Under the pieces are notes generated by a model. The model was not told where the DNA came from. It saw only the letters and a list, made by a program, of their open reading frames with translations, and searched no databases. Positions 9,896 through 17,203 of a stretch of DNA of 64,000 nucleotides are shown here, piece by piece. The number at the start of each line of letters is the position of its first letter. The stretch's first letter is position 1. The translations under genes were made by a program, and so were the position numbers. Source of the stretch: JAWPMT01 sp965601475 (GTDB lineage Bacteria > Bacteroidota > Bacteroidia > Cytophagales > Cyclobacteriaceae); contig OZ271832.1 in assembly GCA_965601475.1 (NCBI GenBank), positions 558,001 through 622,000 on the forward strand, given 5' to 3'.

Positions 9896-10363
9896 AAAGC
9901 TCACAGCCACTGCAAAACAAATGGCGAAGGAATCTTGTAATATTTCAGCAAACTTCACCAAAAACTAGCAAGTGGAGCACTTACTCTTTTACTTGAAACG
10001 TTTCGATGCACCTCGATCAGACTTTAGCTCTTTATTTGAAAGCTGGAAGCTGCTTTGATCCAGAGTATGAAAGGCCAAACAAGTTTTTAGAGGAGTTCCG
10101 CGCCGGCCATCCCAAATTGACAAGTGACCAAACTGACAGACTGATTGAAATACTCAGCTAAGCATCTACGTACTTATCAAAACGTACCGCTGAAACCCCA
10201 CTCTAATGGATAAGAAGTACCCAATCGCCTGGTAGCTCACGGCCGACTGGTTGGTTCCGAATCTGCCTTACCTATCTTTAAGTAAATGACTCAGTTTCCT
10301 GGAATAACAATGTGAAGGGGAGCTAAAGGTTCGTACGAAACCTAGAGTGAAAACTGTAGAAAC
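9896..10363. other. Intergenic region carrying one small possible gene
   Basis: Apart from the 51-codon frame at 10006-10161 (listed separately), I see no gene, strong hairpin or repeat. The last 200 bases before the Rid-family gene have no clear TAnnTTTG box. Confidence 0.35.
10006..10161 (+). CDS. Possible small protein, 51 residues
   Basis: ATG 10006 opens a frame of 51 codons ending in TAA at 10159-10161. An in-frame stop (TGA) lies four codons before the ATG, so the frame is complete as it stands. The predicted peptide is hydrophilic and protein-like, with a helix-forming start (MHLDQTLALYLKAGSCFD), balanced charges and a second helix at the end (SDQTDRLIEILS). It has no signal peptide, membrane segment or known motif. 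No clear promoter or ribosome-binding site is visible. It could be a genuine small gene or chance. Confidence 0.35.
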   Translation: MHLDQTLALYLKAGSCFDPEYERPNKFLEEFRAGHPKLTSDQTDRLIEILS

Positions 10364-10774
10364 ATGGAAAACAAAAAAGAGCATATCAATCCTGACGGGC
10401 TATTGAAGAGTCCTGCTTTTTCTCAAATTGTCACCACCCATGGCAGTGGAAAGACCATTTACATTGGCGGGCAAAATGCCGTGAATGGAAAGCGGGAAAT
10501 CGTTGGTGAAAACGACATTGCATTACAAACCAACCAAGTGATGAAAAACCTAAAAACGGCATTGGAGGCTTGTGGCGCTACTTTCGAAAATCTTGTCAAA
10601 CTCAATATTCATATGCTGCAAGGCCAGGACGCGACGAAAGGATTTGAGGTTTCTCAACAGTTTTTGGGACAGAGCACGACCCAGCCGGTAGTCACGGTGC
10701 TCTTTGTCGCAGGTCTGGCCAATCCCAATTTTCTTGTAGAAATAGATGCCATTGCATTTGTTCCAGAACATTAA
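10364..10774 (+). CDS. Rid family (YjgF/YER057c/UK114) protein
   Basis: 136-residue protein of the Rid family, small trimeric proteins of which the archetype RidA hydrolyses reactive enamine/imine products of PLP enzymes. Family features are IYIGGQNAVNG, the QTNQVMKNLKTALEACGATFENLVKLNIHM region (read in parts), and the C-terminal FLVEIDAIAFVPE. By eye, the arginine that binds the substrate carboxylate in RidA (Arg105 of E. coli) is replaced: the equivalent stretch reads TQPVVTVLFVAGL. This is therefore probably not an archetypal RidA but another Rid subgroup. It lies 11 bases before the SRPBCC gene and near a PLP-dependent lyase at 11886. Confidence 0.85.
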   Translation: MENKKEHINPDGLLKSPAFSQIVTTHGSGKTIYIGGQNAVNGKREIVGENDIALQTNQVMKNLKTALEACGATFENLVKLNIHMLQGQDATKGFEVSQQFLGQSTTQPVVTVLFVAGLANPNFLVEIDAIAFVPEH

Positions 10775-10785
10775 ACAAGACAGCA

Positions 10786-11199
10786 ATGGCGAAACCAATA
10801 GGCAAAACGCAGGACGTGGGGTTTCAATTTGGACTTCAGAAAACATTCCCGATTTCTGAAGAAAAGGCTTGGGATTTCATGTTCTCGGAGGCAGGTTTGA
10901 AGATCTGGTTGGGAGATTTGGAAAAGGCGCTTTCACTCAAGGAAAACTACAAAACCAAAAACGGAATCGAGGGATTTGTACGCGTTTTTAAGCCTTATTC
11001 ACATATACGAATGAACTGGAAGAAGAGGGATTGGGAGAATATGTCAACCGTTCAAGTCCGGGTAATTGGAAAGGACGATAACAATACCCTAATCAGCTTT
11101 CATCAAGAGAAAATGTTGGATTCCAATCAACGAGCTGAAATGAAGGAATATTGGAACCAAAAAATGGACCAGATATCGCGAGAAATTGGAAATGGCTAG
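10786..11199 (+). CDS. SRPBCC / AHSA1-like protein
   Basis: 137-residue cytoplasmic protein with the START-like hydrophobic-cavity fold. Typical elements are the opening strand FGLQKTFPISEEKAWDFMFS, the segment GLKIWLGDLEKAL, the central strands IRMNWKKRDWENMSTVQVRV, and the C-terminal helix with EMKEYWNQKMDQI. These proteins bind small hydrophobic ligands or act as environmental-response proteins; the ligand here is unknown. ATG 10786 lies 11 bases after the Rid-family stop, so the two form a likely two-gene operon. It ends 77 bases before the stop of the convergent Lrp-type gene. Confidence 0.75.
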   Translation: MAKPIGKTQDVGFQFGLQKTFPISEEKAWDFMFSEAGLKIWLGDLEKALSLKENYKTKNGIEGFVRVFKPYSHIRMNWKKRDWENMSTVQVRVIGKDDNNTLISFHQEKMLDSNQRAEMKEYWNQKMDQISREIGNG

Positions 11200-11275
11200 C
11201 CATGGCTATGCGGAATGTAGGTGAAAGTACCGCTGATGCAAACTGTCAGCTGCTCGTCGACATTGGGTGCACATT

Positions 11276-11758
11276 TCAATAAATCGGAAACACGCTGGAG
11301 TTCTTGACCACATCCAGTACAAACAAGCTTTTGATTTGCGCGACATTTTCAATCGTAGCCAGTCGACTTGACGAAAACTCGTGGTAATGTTCGAGGTCGC
11401 GCACAGCTACTTTCAGCAGAAAATCACTTGCACCACCCATGAGATAGCATTCCATTACCTCAGGGATCTCCTGAACGGCCTGACCAAATGGTTTTATGGT
11501 TTCTAGTCGTTGGTTATCCAGAGACACCGTACAGAAAACAACCATGCCTACAAGGTGATCGGGATTTAGCACAGCCACATATCTGTCAATGACTCCCTCA
11601 TTTTCCATTCGCTGAATTCGCTTGTATACGGGTGTCTTCGAGAGATTAAGTGCACTGCATAGCTTACCAATGCTCGTCTTAGCATTCTCCTGCAAGAAGG
11701 TCAGCAGTTTCCGGTCAGATGTATCTAAGTGCAGCAGTGAGGAATTTTTCCGTTCCAT
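11276..11758 (-). CDS. Lrp/AsnC family transcriptional regulator
   Basis: 160-residue amino-acid-responsive regulator. The N-terminal helix-turn-helix is the stretch LLTFLQENAKTSIGKLC followed by LSKTPVYKRIQRMENEGVI. The C-terminal half is the RAM ligand-binding domain (CYLMGGASDFLLKVAVRDLEHYHEF). It is divergent from the PLP-dependent lyase at 11886, with 127 bases between the two starts. In Bacteroidota, such a pairing usually means the regulator controls the lyase in response to an amino acid; that is inference here. Start ATG at 11758. Confidence 0.9.
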   Translation of the reverse strand: MERKNSSLLHLDTSDRKLLTFLQENAKTSIGKLCSALNLSKTPVYKRIQRMENEGVIDRYVAVLNPDHLVGMVVFCTVSLDNQRLETIKPFGQAVQEIPEVMECYLMGGASDFLLKVAVRDLEHYHEFSSSRLATIENVAQIKSLFVLDVVKNSSVFPIY

Positions 11759-11793
11759 TGTATTTATGAATTCTTGAATAGTGCAATTTCCCT

Positions 11794-11825
11794 CAAATCA
11801 ATCATAGGACAGGAATAAATCTCAA
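11794..11825 (-). promoter_or_regulatory. Candidate promoter of the Lrp-type gene
   Basis: Read on the - strand, TTG (11825-11823) is followed after 21 bases by TTGATTTG (11801-11794), one base away from the TAnnTTTG -7 box. It sits about 35 bases upstream of the Lrp start. Confidence 0.35.
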
Positions 11826-11862
11826 TAAATAGTCATATAGAAACACCAACAACCCCATAATC

Positions 11863-11870
11863 TAATTTTG
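11863..11870 (+). promoter_or_regulatory. -7 box of the PLP-lyase gene; decides its start
   Basis: TAATTTTG matches the Bacteroidota -7 consensus TAnnTTTG exactly. No good TTG is found at -33. The box covers the TTG at 11868, the farthest possible start codon of the lyase frame, so translation should start at ATG 11886, after a leader of about 10 bases. Confidence 0.5.
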
Positions 11871-11885
11871 GATAAAAAAATTGCC

Positions 11886-13124
11886 ATGAAGCCAGAGAGC
11901 CTGATGATGTCCTACGGGTACAAACCCGAACTCTCCGAAGGAGCCGTCAAACCCCCCATATTCATGACCTCTACATTTACCTTTTCGTCGGCAGAGGAAG
12001 GTAAGCGCTATTTTGAAGTGGCCTACGGCCTAAAAGCCCCAGATGATTCGAAGGACCCTGGTTTGATTTACAGCAGAATCAACAATCCCAACCTGGAAAT
12101 ACTGGAGGACCGTCTATGTCTTTGGGACCAGGCGGAGAGCTGTGCGGTATTCGAAAGCGGCATGTCTGCGATAAGCACTGTATTGTTGGAGTTCCTGAAA
12201 CCAGGAGACGTCATGCTCTACAGTATGCCTACCTATGGAGGTACAGAGCACTTCATCAAAAGTTACCTGAAGGAGACAGGCATTGAGTGTATTGGGTTCC
12301 TTCCTCATCACAGCAAAGCAGAAATCATCGACTTGATACAAACGTCGGGAAAGAGCGACCGACTGAAGTTGATCTACGTGGAAAGCCCTGCCAATCCCAC
12401 CAATGATCTGGTTGATATTTCAACTTGCAAAGAAATTGCCGAGCACTTCAGTAAGCCAGATCAAGAAGCCATAAAAGTGGTTACAGACAACACCTACATG
12501 GGACCTTTGTGGTCTCACCCATTGGAGCATGGTGCGGACCTGATCATCTATTCAGCAACAAAGTACATTGGCGGCCATAGCGATCTGATCGCTGGTGCGG
12601 TACTTGGGGCGGCCGATCTCATTCAGCGCGTCAAAGTCCTGAGGACATTTTTGGGAAATATGCCAAGCCCTCACACTTGTTGGCTGTTGCTGCGCAGTTT
12701 GGAAACCTTGAAAGTGAGAATGGAACAGCAGCAATTAAATGCACAGCATATTGCCAAATTTCTCAAGGCACATCCCAAGGTTCAAAAACTATACTACCTC
12801 GGAGATCTTGACCCCACTTCCAGAAACCACGAAATCTACAAAAAGCAATATTCCTCCGCAGGAGCCATGATCTCATTCGAGATGGCAGATGATGAAAAAG
12901 TAGCTTTCAGGTTTTTGAATGAGTTGAAACTGATCAAACTGGCCGTCAGCCTGGGGAGCACAGAGAGCTTGATCCAACACCCGGCCTCAATGACTCATGC
13001 AGGTGTTCCGCCGGAAATACGGCAAAACATTGGGATCACTGAAGGAATGATACGATTATCCGTTGGCGTAGAAAACTATGAAGACATCATCAAGGACCTG
13101 GAAATGGCACTAAGCAAAAGCTGA
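11886..13124 (+). CDS. Cys/Met metabolism PLP-dependent enzyme (cystathionine gamma-synthase / methionine gamma-lyase family)
   Basis: 412-residue PLP enzyme of the trans-sulfuration family. The Schiff-base lysine is Lys226 in SATKYIGGHSD. The usual N-terminal GYKPELSEGAVKPPIFMTSTF, the phosphate-binding ESGMSAIS and the C-terminal AVSLGSTESLIQHPASMTH are all present. The divergent Lrp regulator suggests control by an amino acid, which favours a catabolic methionine gamma-lyase-like role over biosynthesis. Reaction specificity cannot be set by eye. ATG 11886 is chosen over TTG 11868 because a -7 promoter box covers the latter. A clear hairpin terminator follows at 13187. Confidence 0.85.
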   Translation: MKPESLMMSYGYKPELSEGAVKPPIFMTSTFTFSSAEEGKRYFEVAYGLKAPDDSKDPGLIYSRINNPNLEILEDRLCLWDQAESCAVFESGMSAISTVLLEFLKPGDVMLYSMPTYGGTEHFIKSYLKETGIECIGFLPHHSKAEIIDLIQTSGKSDRLKLIYVESPANPTNDLVDISTCKEIAEHFSKPDQEAIKVVTDNTYMGPLWSHPLEHGADLIIYSATKYIGGHSDLIAGAVLGAADLIQRVKVLRTFLGNMPSPHTCWLLLRSLETLKVRMEQQQLNAQHIAKFLKAHPKVQKLYYLGDLDPTSRNHEIYKKQYSSAGAMISFEMADDEKVAFRFLNELKLIKLAVSLGSTESLIQHPASMTHAGVPPEIRQNIGITEGMIRLSVGVENYEDIIKDLEMALSKS

Positions 13125-13186
13125 GAAACCATCACGTCTGGCACCAAATCCGTGGGATCTGATCACCGGCTATTTCTGATTGAAGT

Positions 13187-13216
13187 AAAGCCATCGACCT
13201 TTCGATAGGCTTTTTT
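13187..13216 (+). terminator. Rho-independent terminator after the PLP-lyase gene
   Basis: An 11-bp stem with one bulged A (13187-13197 with 13202-13213) and a CCTT loop, running into six T residues (13211-13216). It lies 63 bases after the lyase stop codon. Confidence 0.75.
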
Positions 13217-13240
13217 CATTTCCATGGTATTGGGGTAATC

Positions 13241-13248
13241 TATATTTG
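13241..13248 (+). promoter_or_regulatory. -7 box before the serine hydrolase gene
   Basis: TATATTTG matches TAnnTTTG exactly and ends 10 bases before ATG 13259. It lies just after the upstream terminator. No TTG is found at the usual -33 distance (only ATTT). Confidence 0.45.
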
Positions 13249-13258
13249 GCCTCTCACG

Positions 13259-14398
13259 ATGGACCTTTTGAAACTCGACGCTCTCACAATCATCATTTCG
13301 CTATCGTTAGGCTGGTATGCCATAGACACATGGCGATTAATAAAAAGACGAAAAATGAGATCTGCTGTCTTTGTAGTTTGGGTCATTTGTTTTGCTGTCT
13401 CCTGTTCCTCCAGGAACAGCGCAGAAGAGCCATCGACGGCAATTGAGAAGACTTCTGAAAACTGGCCTACGGAAGGTTGGGAGTACGATACCATCAGCAA
13501 CGCTTCGTTATTCAACCCTGTGGTTGACTCCTTTCCAGGAAAATATTCATTGTTGATTGTAAAAGATGGTCGCATTGCATTCGAGCACTATCAGGAACCG
13601 TATTCAAAAGACAGCTTGATACATATCAACTCTTGCACCAAGACAGTCATTTCAATACTGTTTGGTGCTGTTTTCAAGGAGCAGTTGGCCCTTAATGAAA
13701 ACAAGGCCGCGGTTGATTACTTCCCGGAATACACTATTGCCGACTCCGCAATCCAAAGTATCAAGGTCAAATATTTTCTATCCATGAGCAGTGGTCTGGA
13801 GTGGAATGGCGGCATTGATGCTGTAGATGTAATCCAAATGTCAAAAACGGATGATTGGGCACAATATGTGTTCGAGCACAAAGTCACGGGACCCCCTGGT
13901 GAGCATTTTCACTACAATAGTGGTGGTACCCAGGTCGTCTCAACCATCCTCAATAAGCGAGCAGAAAACGGCTTAATGGCTTTTGCCAAGAAGAACTTAT
14001 TCAATCCATTAGGCGTGTCGACATTCAAGTGGGATTCCACCCCAAAAGGTGTTCCCAAGGCGGGTTGGGGACTGCACCTCAAAATGGAGGATATGGCCAA
14101 ATTGGGCTATCTATTGCTCAAGAAGGGAAAATGGCAGGATCTGCAGATTGTATCCGAAGAATGGGTTTCAAAAATGTCAAGCAAATATGTCGAGGCTAAC
14201 GACACGTATGACTATGGCTACCAGTGTTGGATTCCAAAAAACATCGGGACTGAGGGTTTCTTGTTTATTGGAAGTTATCCCCCGTCAAAAAAAGTAGTTG
14301 CTGTATTACCTGAGCTAAACTCGGTTGTGGTGTATGTAGGCGAAAACTACAACACCACCGACCTGCTTCGTGATTTCATTGTGCCAGCATTGAAGTAG
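13259..14398 (+). CDS. Serine hydrolase, beta-lactamase class C / penicillin-binding-protein fold
   Basis: 379-residue envelope enzyme. The first catalytic motif S-x-x-K is SCTK at residues 125-128. The second, Y-x-N, is in FHYNSGGTQVVS, and the surrounding FLSMSSGLEWNG and GLHLKMEDMAKLGYLLL are typical of class C esterases and D-aminopeptidases. There are two possible starts. From ATG 13259 the protein begins with a membrane-like helix; from ATG 13355 it begins with a lipoprotein signal (VICFAVSC, Cys49 of the long form). The promoter box at 13241 favours the long form. It is probably an esterase or peptidase; beta-lactamase activity cannot be inferred. Confidence 0.8.
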   Translation: MDLLKLDALTIIISLSLGWYAIDTWRLIKRRKMRSAVFVVWVICFAVSCSSRNSAEEPSTAIEKTSENWPTEGWEYDTISNASLFNPVVDSFPGKYSLLIVKDGRIAFEHYQEPYSKDSLIHINSCTKTVISILFGAVFKEQLALNENKAAVDYFPEYTIADSAIQSIKVKYFLSMSSGLEWNGGIDAVDVIQMSKTDDWAQYVFEHKVTGPPGEHFHYNSGGTQVVSTILNKRAENGLMAFAKKNLFNPLGVSTFKWDSTPKGVPKAGWGLHLKMEDMAKLGYLLLKKGKWQDLQIVSEEWVSKMSSKYVEANDTYDYGYQCWIPKNIGTEGFLFIGSYPPSKKVVAVLPELNSVVVYVGENYNTTDLLRDFIVPALK

Positions 14399-14704
14399 GC
14401 TCTTCAAAGGCAACGATGAAATGTGCGTTTTATCGGTGAGTTTACGCGATGATATTGTATGTGACTGATTGGCTTCATGGTGATTTGGCAGGTATTTCAC
14501 CTCGAATCTGCCGCCAAGGGACTGCTCTCCTACCCAATTGGGTTCAGCACATGGAATTGCAAGATCATCGGGATCGTCCACATACCGCACAGCTACTTGA
14601 TGCCTTGGCCGCACCAGTAGATTTCACTATTTTGCCGCGGCCGATGGCTCATACAACGCAAAGCACGCATATTGGACACAACTTGTCACATAGAACTTTG
14701 ATCG
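14399..14704. other. Intergenic region before the PAP2 gene
   Basis: Frames of 87 codons (+) and 99 codons (-) are open here but have no recognisable domain, and the - frame runs into the hydrolase gene. I regard the stretch as non-coding, perhaps an old gene remnant. A promoter lies in its last 100 bases. Confidence 0.35.
14605..14634 (+). promoter_or_regulatory. Candidate promoter of the PAP2 phosphatase gene
   Basis: TTG (14605-14607), 20 bases, then TATTTTG (14628-14634), about 70 bases before the start codon. The same TATTTTG box with TTG 19-23 bases upstream precedes the genes at 18897, 22202 and 46760. Confidence 0.45.
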
Positions 14705-15655
14705 ATGATTGAATTTCCACTTGGTGAAGATGCCCTTAGGATTATCATTGAAAACCGGGTAGAATACGTTACTGCATTTCTGAAGTTCTTTACGTTTCTG
14801 GGCGAGGACGAGGGCTATATTCTGATTATCACCTTTGTCTATATGCTTTATGACAAAAAACTTGCGGTGAGACTAGCCTTCATAGTGCTGGCGACAATGG
14901 CCATCAACCATCTTCTGAAGATGTTTATCGGCAACCCTCGGCCATTTGTTGCCAAGGGAACATTCATGGATAAATGGCCTCTTTCTGCCGATTATGCACG
15001 GGAACTAGCAACTGAATTTTCAACTCCCTCCGGTCATGCCATGTCATCATTCTCTTTCTATGGCTATGTGTATCACATCTTCCATAGTTTTTATTTCAGA
15101 ATAATTGCTGTTTTAGCAATCGTATTTATTGGTATTTCGCGTCCCTATTTGGGAGTTCACTATTTGGAAGATATTGCCCTGGGGTGGGTTTTTGGTTTTG
15201 GAATTATTGTACTGGCAATCAAATATGCTGCCCGCATGGAGCACCTTTGGAGGGGACTCAACCTCCTCAGCCAAATAGGCATTATCGTAGGTATTAGTTT
15301 GGCCACATGGGTCGTTACCCTTTACATAAAGGGTTGGGATATTTCCGCACAGCCTCTTCCTTTTGTTGGTCACCTCGGATTCATCCTGGGCGTTTTGCTT
15401 GGCGCTCGTTTGGAGCAAAAAACATTAAACTTCAACCCGAGAAGCAAAAAGCTTGGCATAAAAATATTGCGATGGATCCTCACCGTGATTTTGGTCATGA
15501 TGCCACTCCTCTTACTTGAAAGAGTGTCATTTACCTATTTTCCTGACCCAACCTATTCTACTCATTTGTTTCATTACTTATGCTATGCCCTGGCGGGCTT
15601 TTTAGGGATTTACGTATCACCTCTCCTATTCCTAAAACTGAAACTGATAGAATAA
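14705..15655 (+). CDS. Membrane PAP2 family phosphatase
   Basis: 316-residue integral membrane lipid phosphatase. All three PAP2 motifs are present with correct spacing: K72-x6-R79-P80 (KMFIGNPRP), P108-S-G-H111 (PSGHAMSSFSFYG), and S145-R146-x5-H152-x3-D156 (SRPYLGVHYLED). His111 and His152 are the expected catalytic pair. Several membrane helices flank these motifs, and a hydrophobic C-terminal half adds three or four more. Likely substrates are undecaprenyl pyrophosphate, phosphatidic acid or phosphatidylglycerophosphate. It is a single gene with its own promoter. Confidence 0.85.
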   Translation: MIEFPLGEDALRIIIENRVEYVTAFLKFFTFLGEDEGYILIITFVYMLYDKKLAVRLAFIVLATMAINHLLKMFIGNPRPFVAKGTFMDKWPLSADYARELATEFSTPSGHAMSSFSFYGYVYHIFHSFYFRIIAVLAIVFIGISRPYLGVHYLEDIALGWVFGFGIIVLAIKYAARMEHLWRGLNLLSQIGIIVGISLATWVVTLYIKGWDISAQPLPFVGHLGFILGVLLGARLEQKTLNFNPRSKKLGIKILRWILTVILVMMPLLLLERVSFTYFPDPTYSTHLFHYLCYALAGFLGIYVSPLLFLKLKLIE

Positions 15656-15920
15656 CCAGGCTGTATATACCAGTCCCGAAAGTTCCATCTGACTCCCGCA
15701 AATACGTAAGTCCATCCAGTCTGTTTCCGGTGCTATCCATTCTTTATGTGGGTTTGTGTTTCTGGTCTCGAAAGCTATTGGCATCACCTTCCGGCACGCT
15801 GTGTTCTAAGACTTTTGGCGTGCACTTGGGCGTACCCACCAGGATAAGCTAGTTTAGTGTTGGCAGCAAACTGTCAGAGACATCCGCACTTCTGTTAGAG
15901 GTTGGTACTAATTACATGAT

Positions 15921-16607
15921 ATGAAAAAACTGGCAACGATTTATCTTCTGCTTGGTCCATTGGTAGGCTTTGGCCAAAGCGAGCTTATTGATTGTAGGGA
16001 TAGCCTGAGTTACAAAGTGGTTGAAATCCAAGGTACACTTTGGATGGCGGAAAACCTGATCTTTGAGTCTGACCGCTCTTCGCCACTTTCGCCTGAACAA
16101 GAAGAACAGCAACCCAATCTTTCCGGAAGATTCTACCATGTAGATGAAATTGACTCAATCTGCCCTTGTGGTTGGAAACTACCTGATGCCGAAGACTGGA
16201 TCGATTATTTTAGCTATTTATCCAATGCAGTTGATCAGCAGACAAAACTCTCTGTCGATAAAGTTCACATTGCGTTTCTTGAATATGAAAGTCACCTGGA
16301 TATTTTTTCGGCGAATCCGGATAGCAATCCCTTGAACCTGGTACCCACAGGCAGATGGGAAGGAGGTCAATACTATTTACCAGGCAATTATGCTGACTAC
16401 TGGACACTTGACCCTCCTAATTTTGGAGAGGGCGACAGGAACACCAGATCCGGATTAGTCCATGTGATCCCGGAGGTATATGAAGGGAAAACTCATATCC
16501 ATCTCAGGCAAAATGGTTTCACCAATATTCATTCGCACAAACATCACCTAGACCCGAAGAAAGAGAAAAAGCTTAGGAAGTTCATGGTCCGATGCGTGAA
16601 ACACTGA
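15921..16607 (+). CDS. Secreted FISUMP-domain protein
   Basis: 228-residue exported protein with a signal peptide (residues 1-18, ending GFGQS). The body is a Fibrobacter-type major paralogous domain: VVEIQGTLWMAENL near the start, then YHVDEIDSICPCGWKLPDAEDW, quoted in two parts as GRFYHVDE and CPCGWKLPDAEDW, then a variable middle and a C-terminal VRCVKH. This matches the W-x-x-P-s-x-x-E/D-W and VRCV signatures of the family. These proteins are surface or secreted and lectin-like in fold, with no established reaction. It is a single gene, followed by a long hairpin. Confidence 0.75.
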   Translation: MKKLATIYLLLGPLVGFGQSELIDCRDSLSYKVVEIQGTLWMAENLIFESDRSSPLSPEQEEQQPNLSGRFYHVDEIDSICPCGWKLPDAEDWIDYFSYLSNAVDQQTKLSVDKVHIAFLEYESHLDIFSANPDSNPLNLVPTGRWEGGQYYLPGNYADYWTLDPPNFGEGDRNTRSGLVHVIPEVYEGKTHIHLRQNGFTNIHSHKHHLDPKKEKKLRKFMVRCVKH

Positions 16608-16656
16608 TAGCAGACGATAGCAACGGTAGAAATCACTAGTTTCACCTCCTCTAAGT

Positions 16657-16692
16657 ATGGGCACACACCTCGTGCATCGAAGTTGTGCCCAT
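16657..16692 (+). terminator. Hairpin after the FISUMP gene
   Basis: Perfect 9-bp inverted repeat ATGGGCACA (16657-16665) and TGTGCCCAT (16684-16692), with a short inner TCG/CGA pair in the loop. It lies 50 bases after the FISUMP stop and is followed by TTCC rather than a T-run, so it may be a terminator or an mRNA end structure. It covers the ATG at 16657, which argues against that codon as the start of the next gene. Confidence 0.5.
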
Positions 16693-16710
16693 TTCCAAAA
16701 AGCACTGACA

Positions 16711-17046
16711 TTGAACCTGGACAATAAGAGATTTATGGCTACTGCCAATGAAAGTGGATTGTCATCGGATGAAACCATTTTTCACTACTTCCAAAACGGA
16801 ACAATCATTACCGGAAACTACAAAGGTGGGAGAATAAAAGAAGGCCTCATCATCGGTAAACAAACGGAAGATTCAAAGATTCAACTGTTGTATCAGTGCT
16901 TAACTGTCGCTGGGGAATTGAAAGCAGGAGAATCGACTGGTACGATTTCAGAAACGCCGAGTGGAAAACTAAAACTGGAATTTGACTGGAATTGGCTCAA
17001 TGGAGATTTGTCAGGTGGGAAATCGGAATACATAGAAATTGAATGA
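16711..17046 (+). CDS. Small conserved protein of the 'N-acetylglutamate synthase-like' type
   Basis: About 111 residues, cytoplasmic. It resembles short Bacteroidota proteins that databases often label N-acetylglutamate synthase without evidence. Features are DNKRFMATANE near the start, SSDETIFHYFQNGTIITGNY, GGRIKEGLIIGK and a C-terminal LKLEFDWNWLNGDLSGGKS. These are repeated short beta-strands with G-N-Y and G-x-x-x-x-G-x-x-x-G turns, and no acetyltransferase motif. I choose TTG 16711 because the conserved N-terminus begins there and the upstream ATG 16657 lies in a hairpin; ATG 16735 is the other option. Function unknown. Confidence 0.6.
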   Translation: MNLDNKRFMATANESGLSSDETIFHYFQNGTIITGNYKGGRIKEGLIIGKQTEDSKIQLLYQCLTVAGELKAGESTGTISETPSGKLKLEFDWNWLNGDLSGGKSEYIEIE

Positions 17047-17151
17047 AATCGGCCACTAAGAAGAGCTTATGATCTTCGTAGCTCTTAGGGTCAATGAATG
17101 ATGCAATTCATCTCGCTCGGAAGACATAGCCAAGAAGTGGCTTTCAAAAAA

Positions 17152-17181
17152 AACGGTGAATATTCCTAAATATTCACCGTT
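17152..17181 (-). terminator. Rho-independent terminator of the PSD-like gene
   Basis: Perfect 12-bp stem (17152-17163 with 17170-17181) and a 6-base loop. On the - strand it runs into eight T residues (A-run 17146-17153). It lies 22 bases after the stop of the PSD-like gene. Confidence 0.8.
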
Positions 17182-17203
17182 ATCTGAATGGCCCTTTTTG
17201 CTA

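Noticed and set aside
14315..14712. 99-codon - frame and 87-codon + frame before the PAP2 gene
   Set aside because: The two frames overlap on opposite strands, neither shows a domain, and the region holds a promoter for the next gene.
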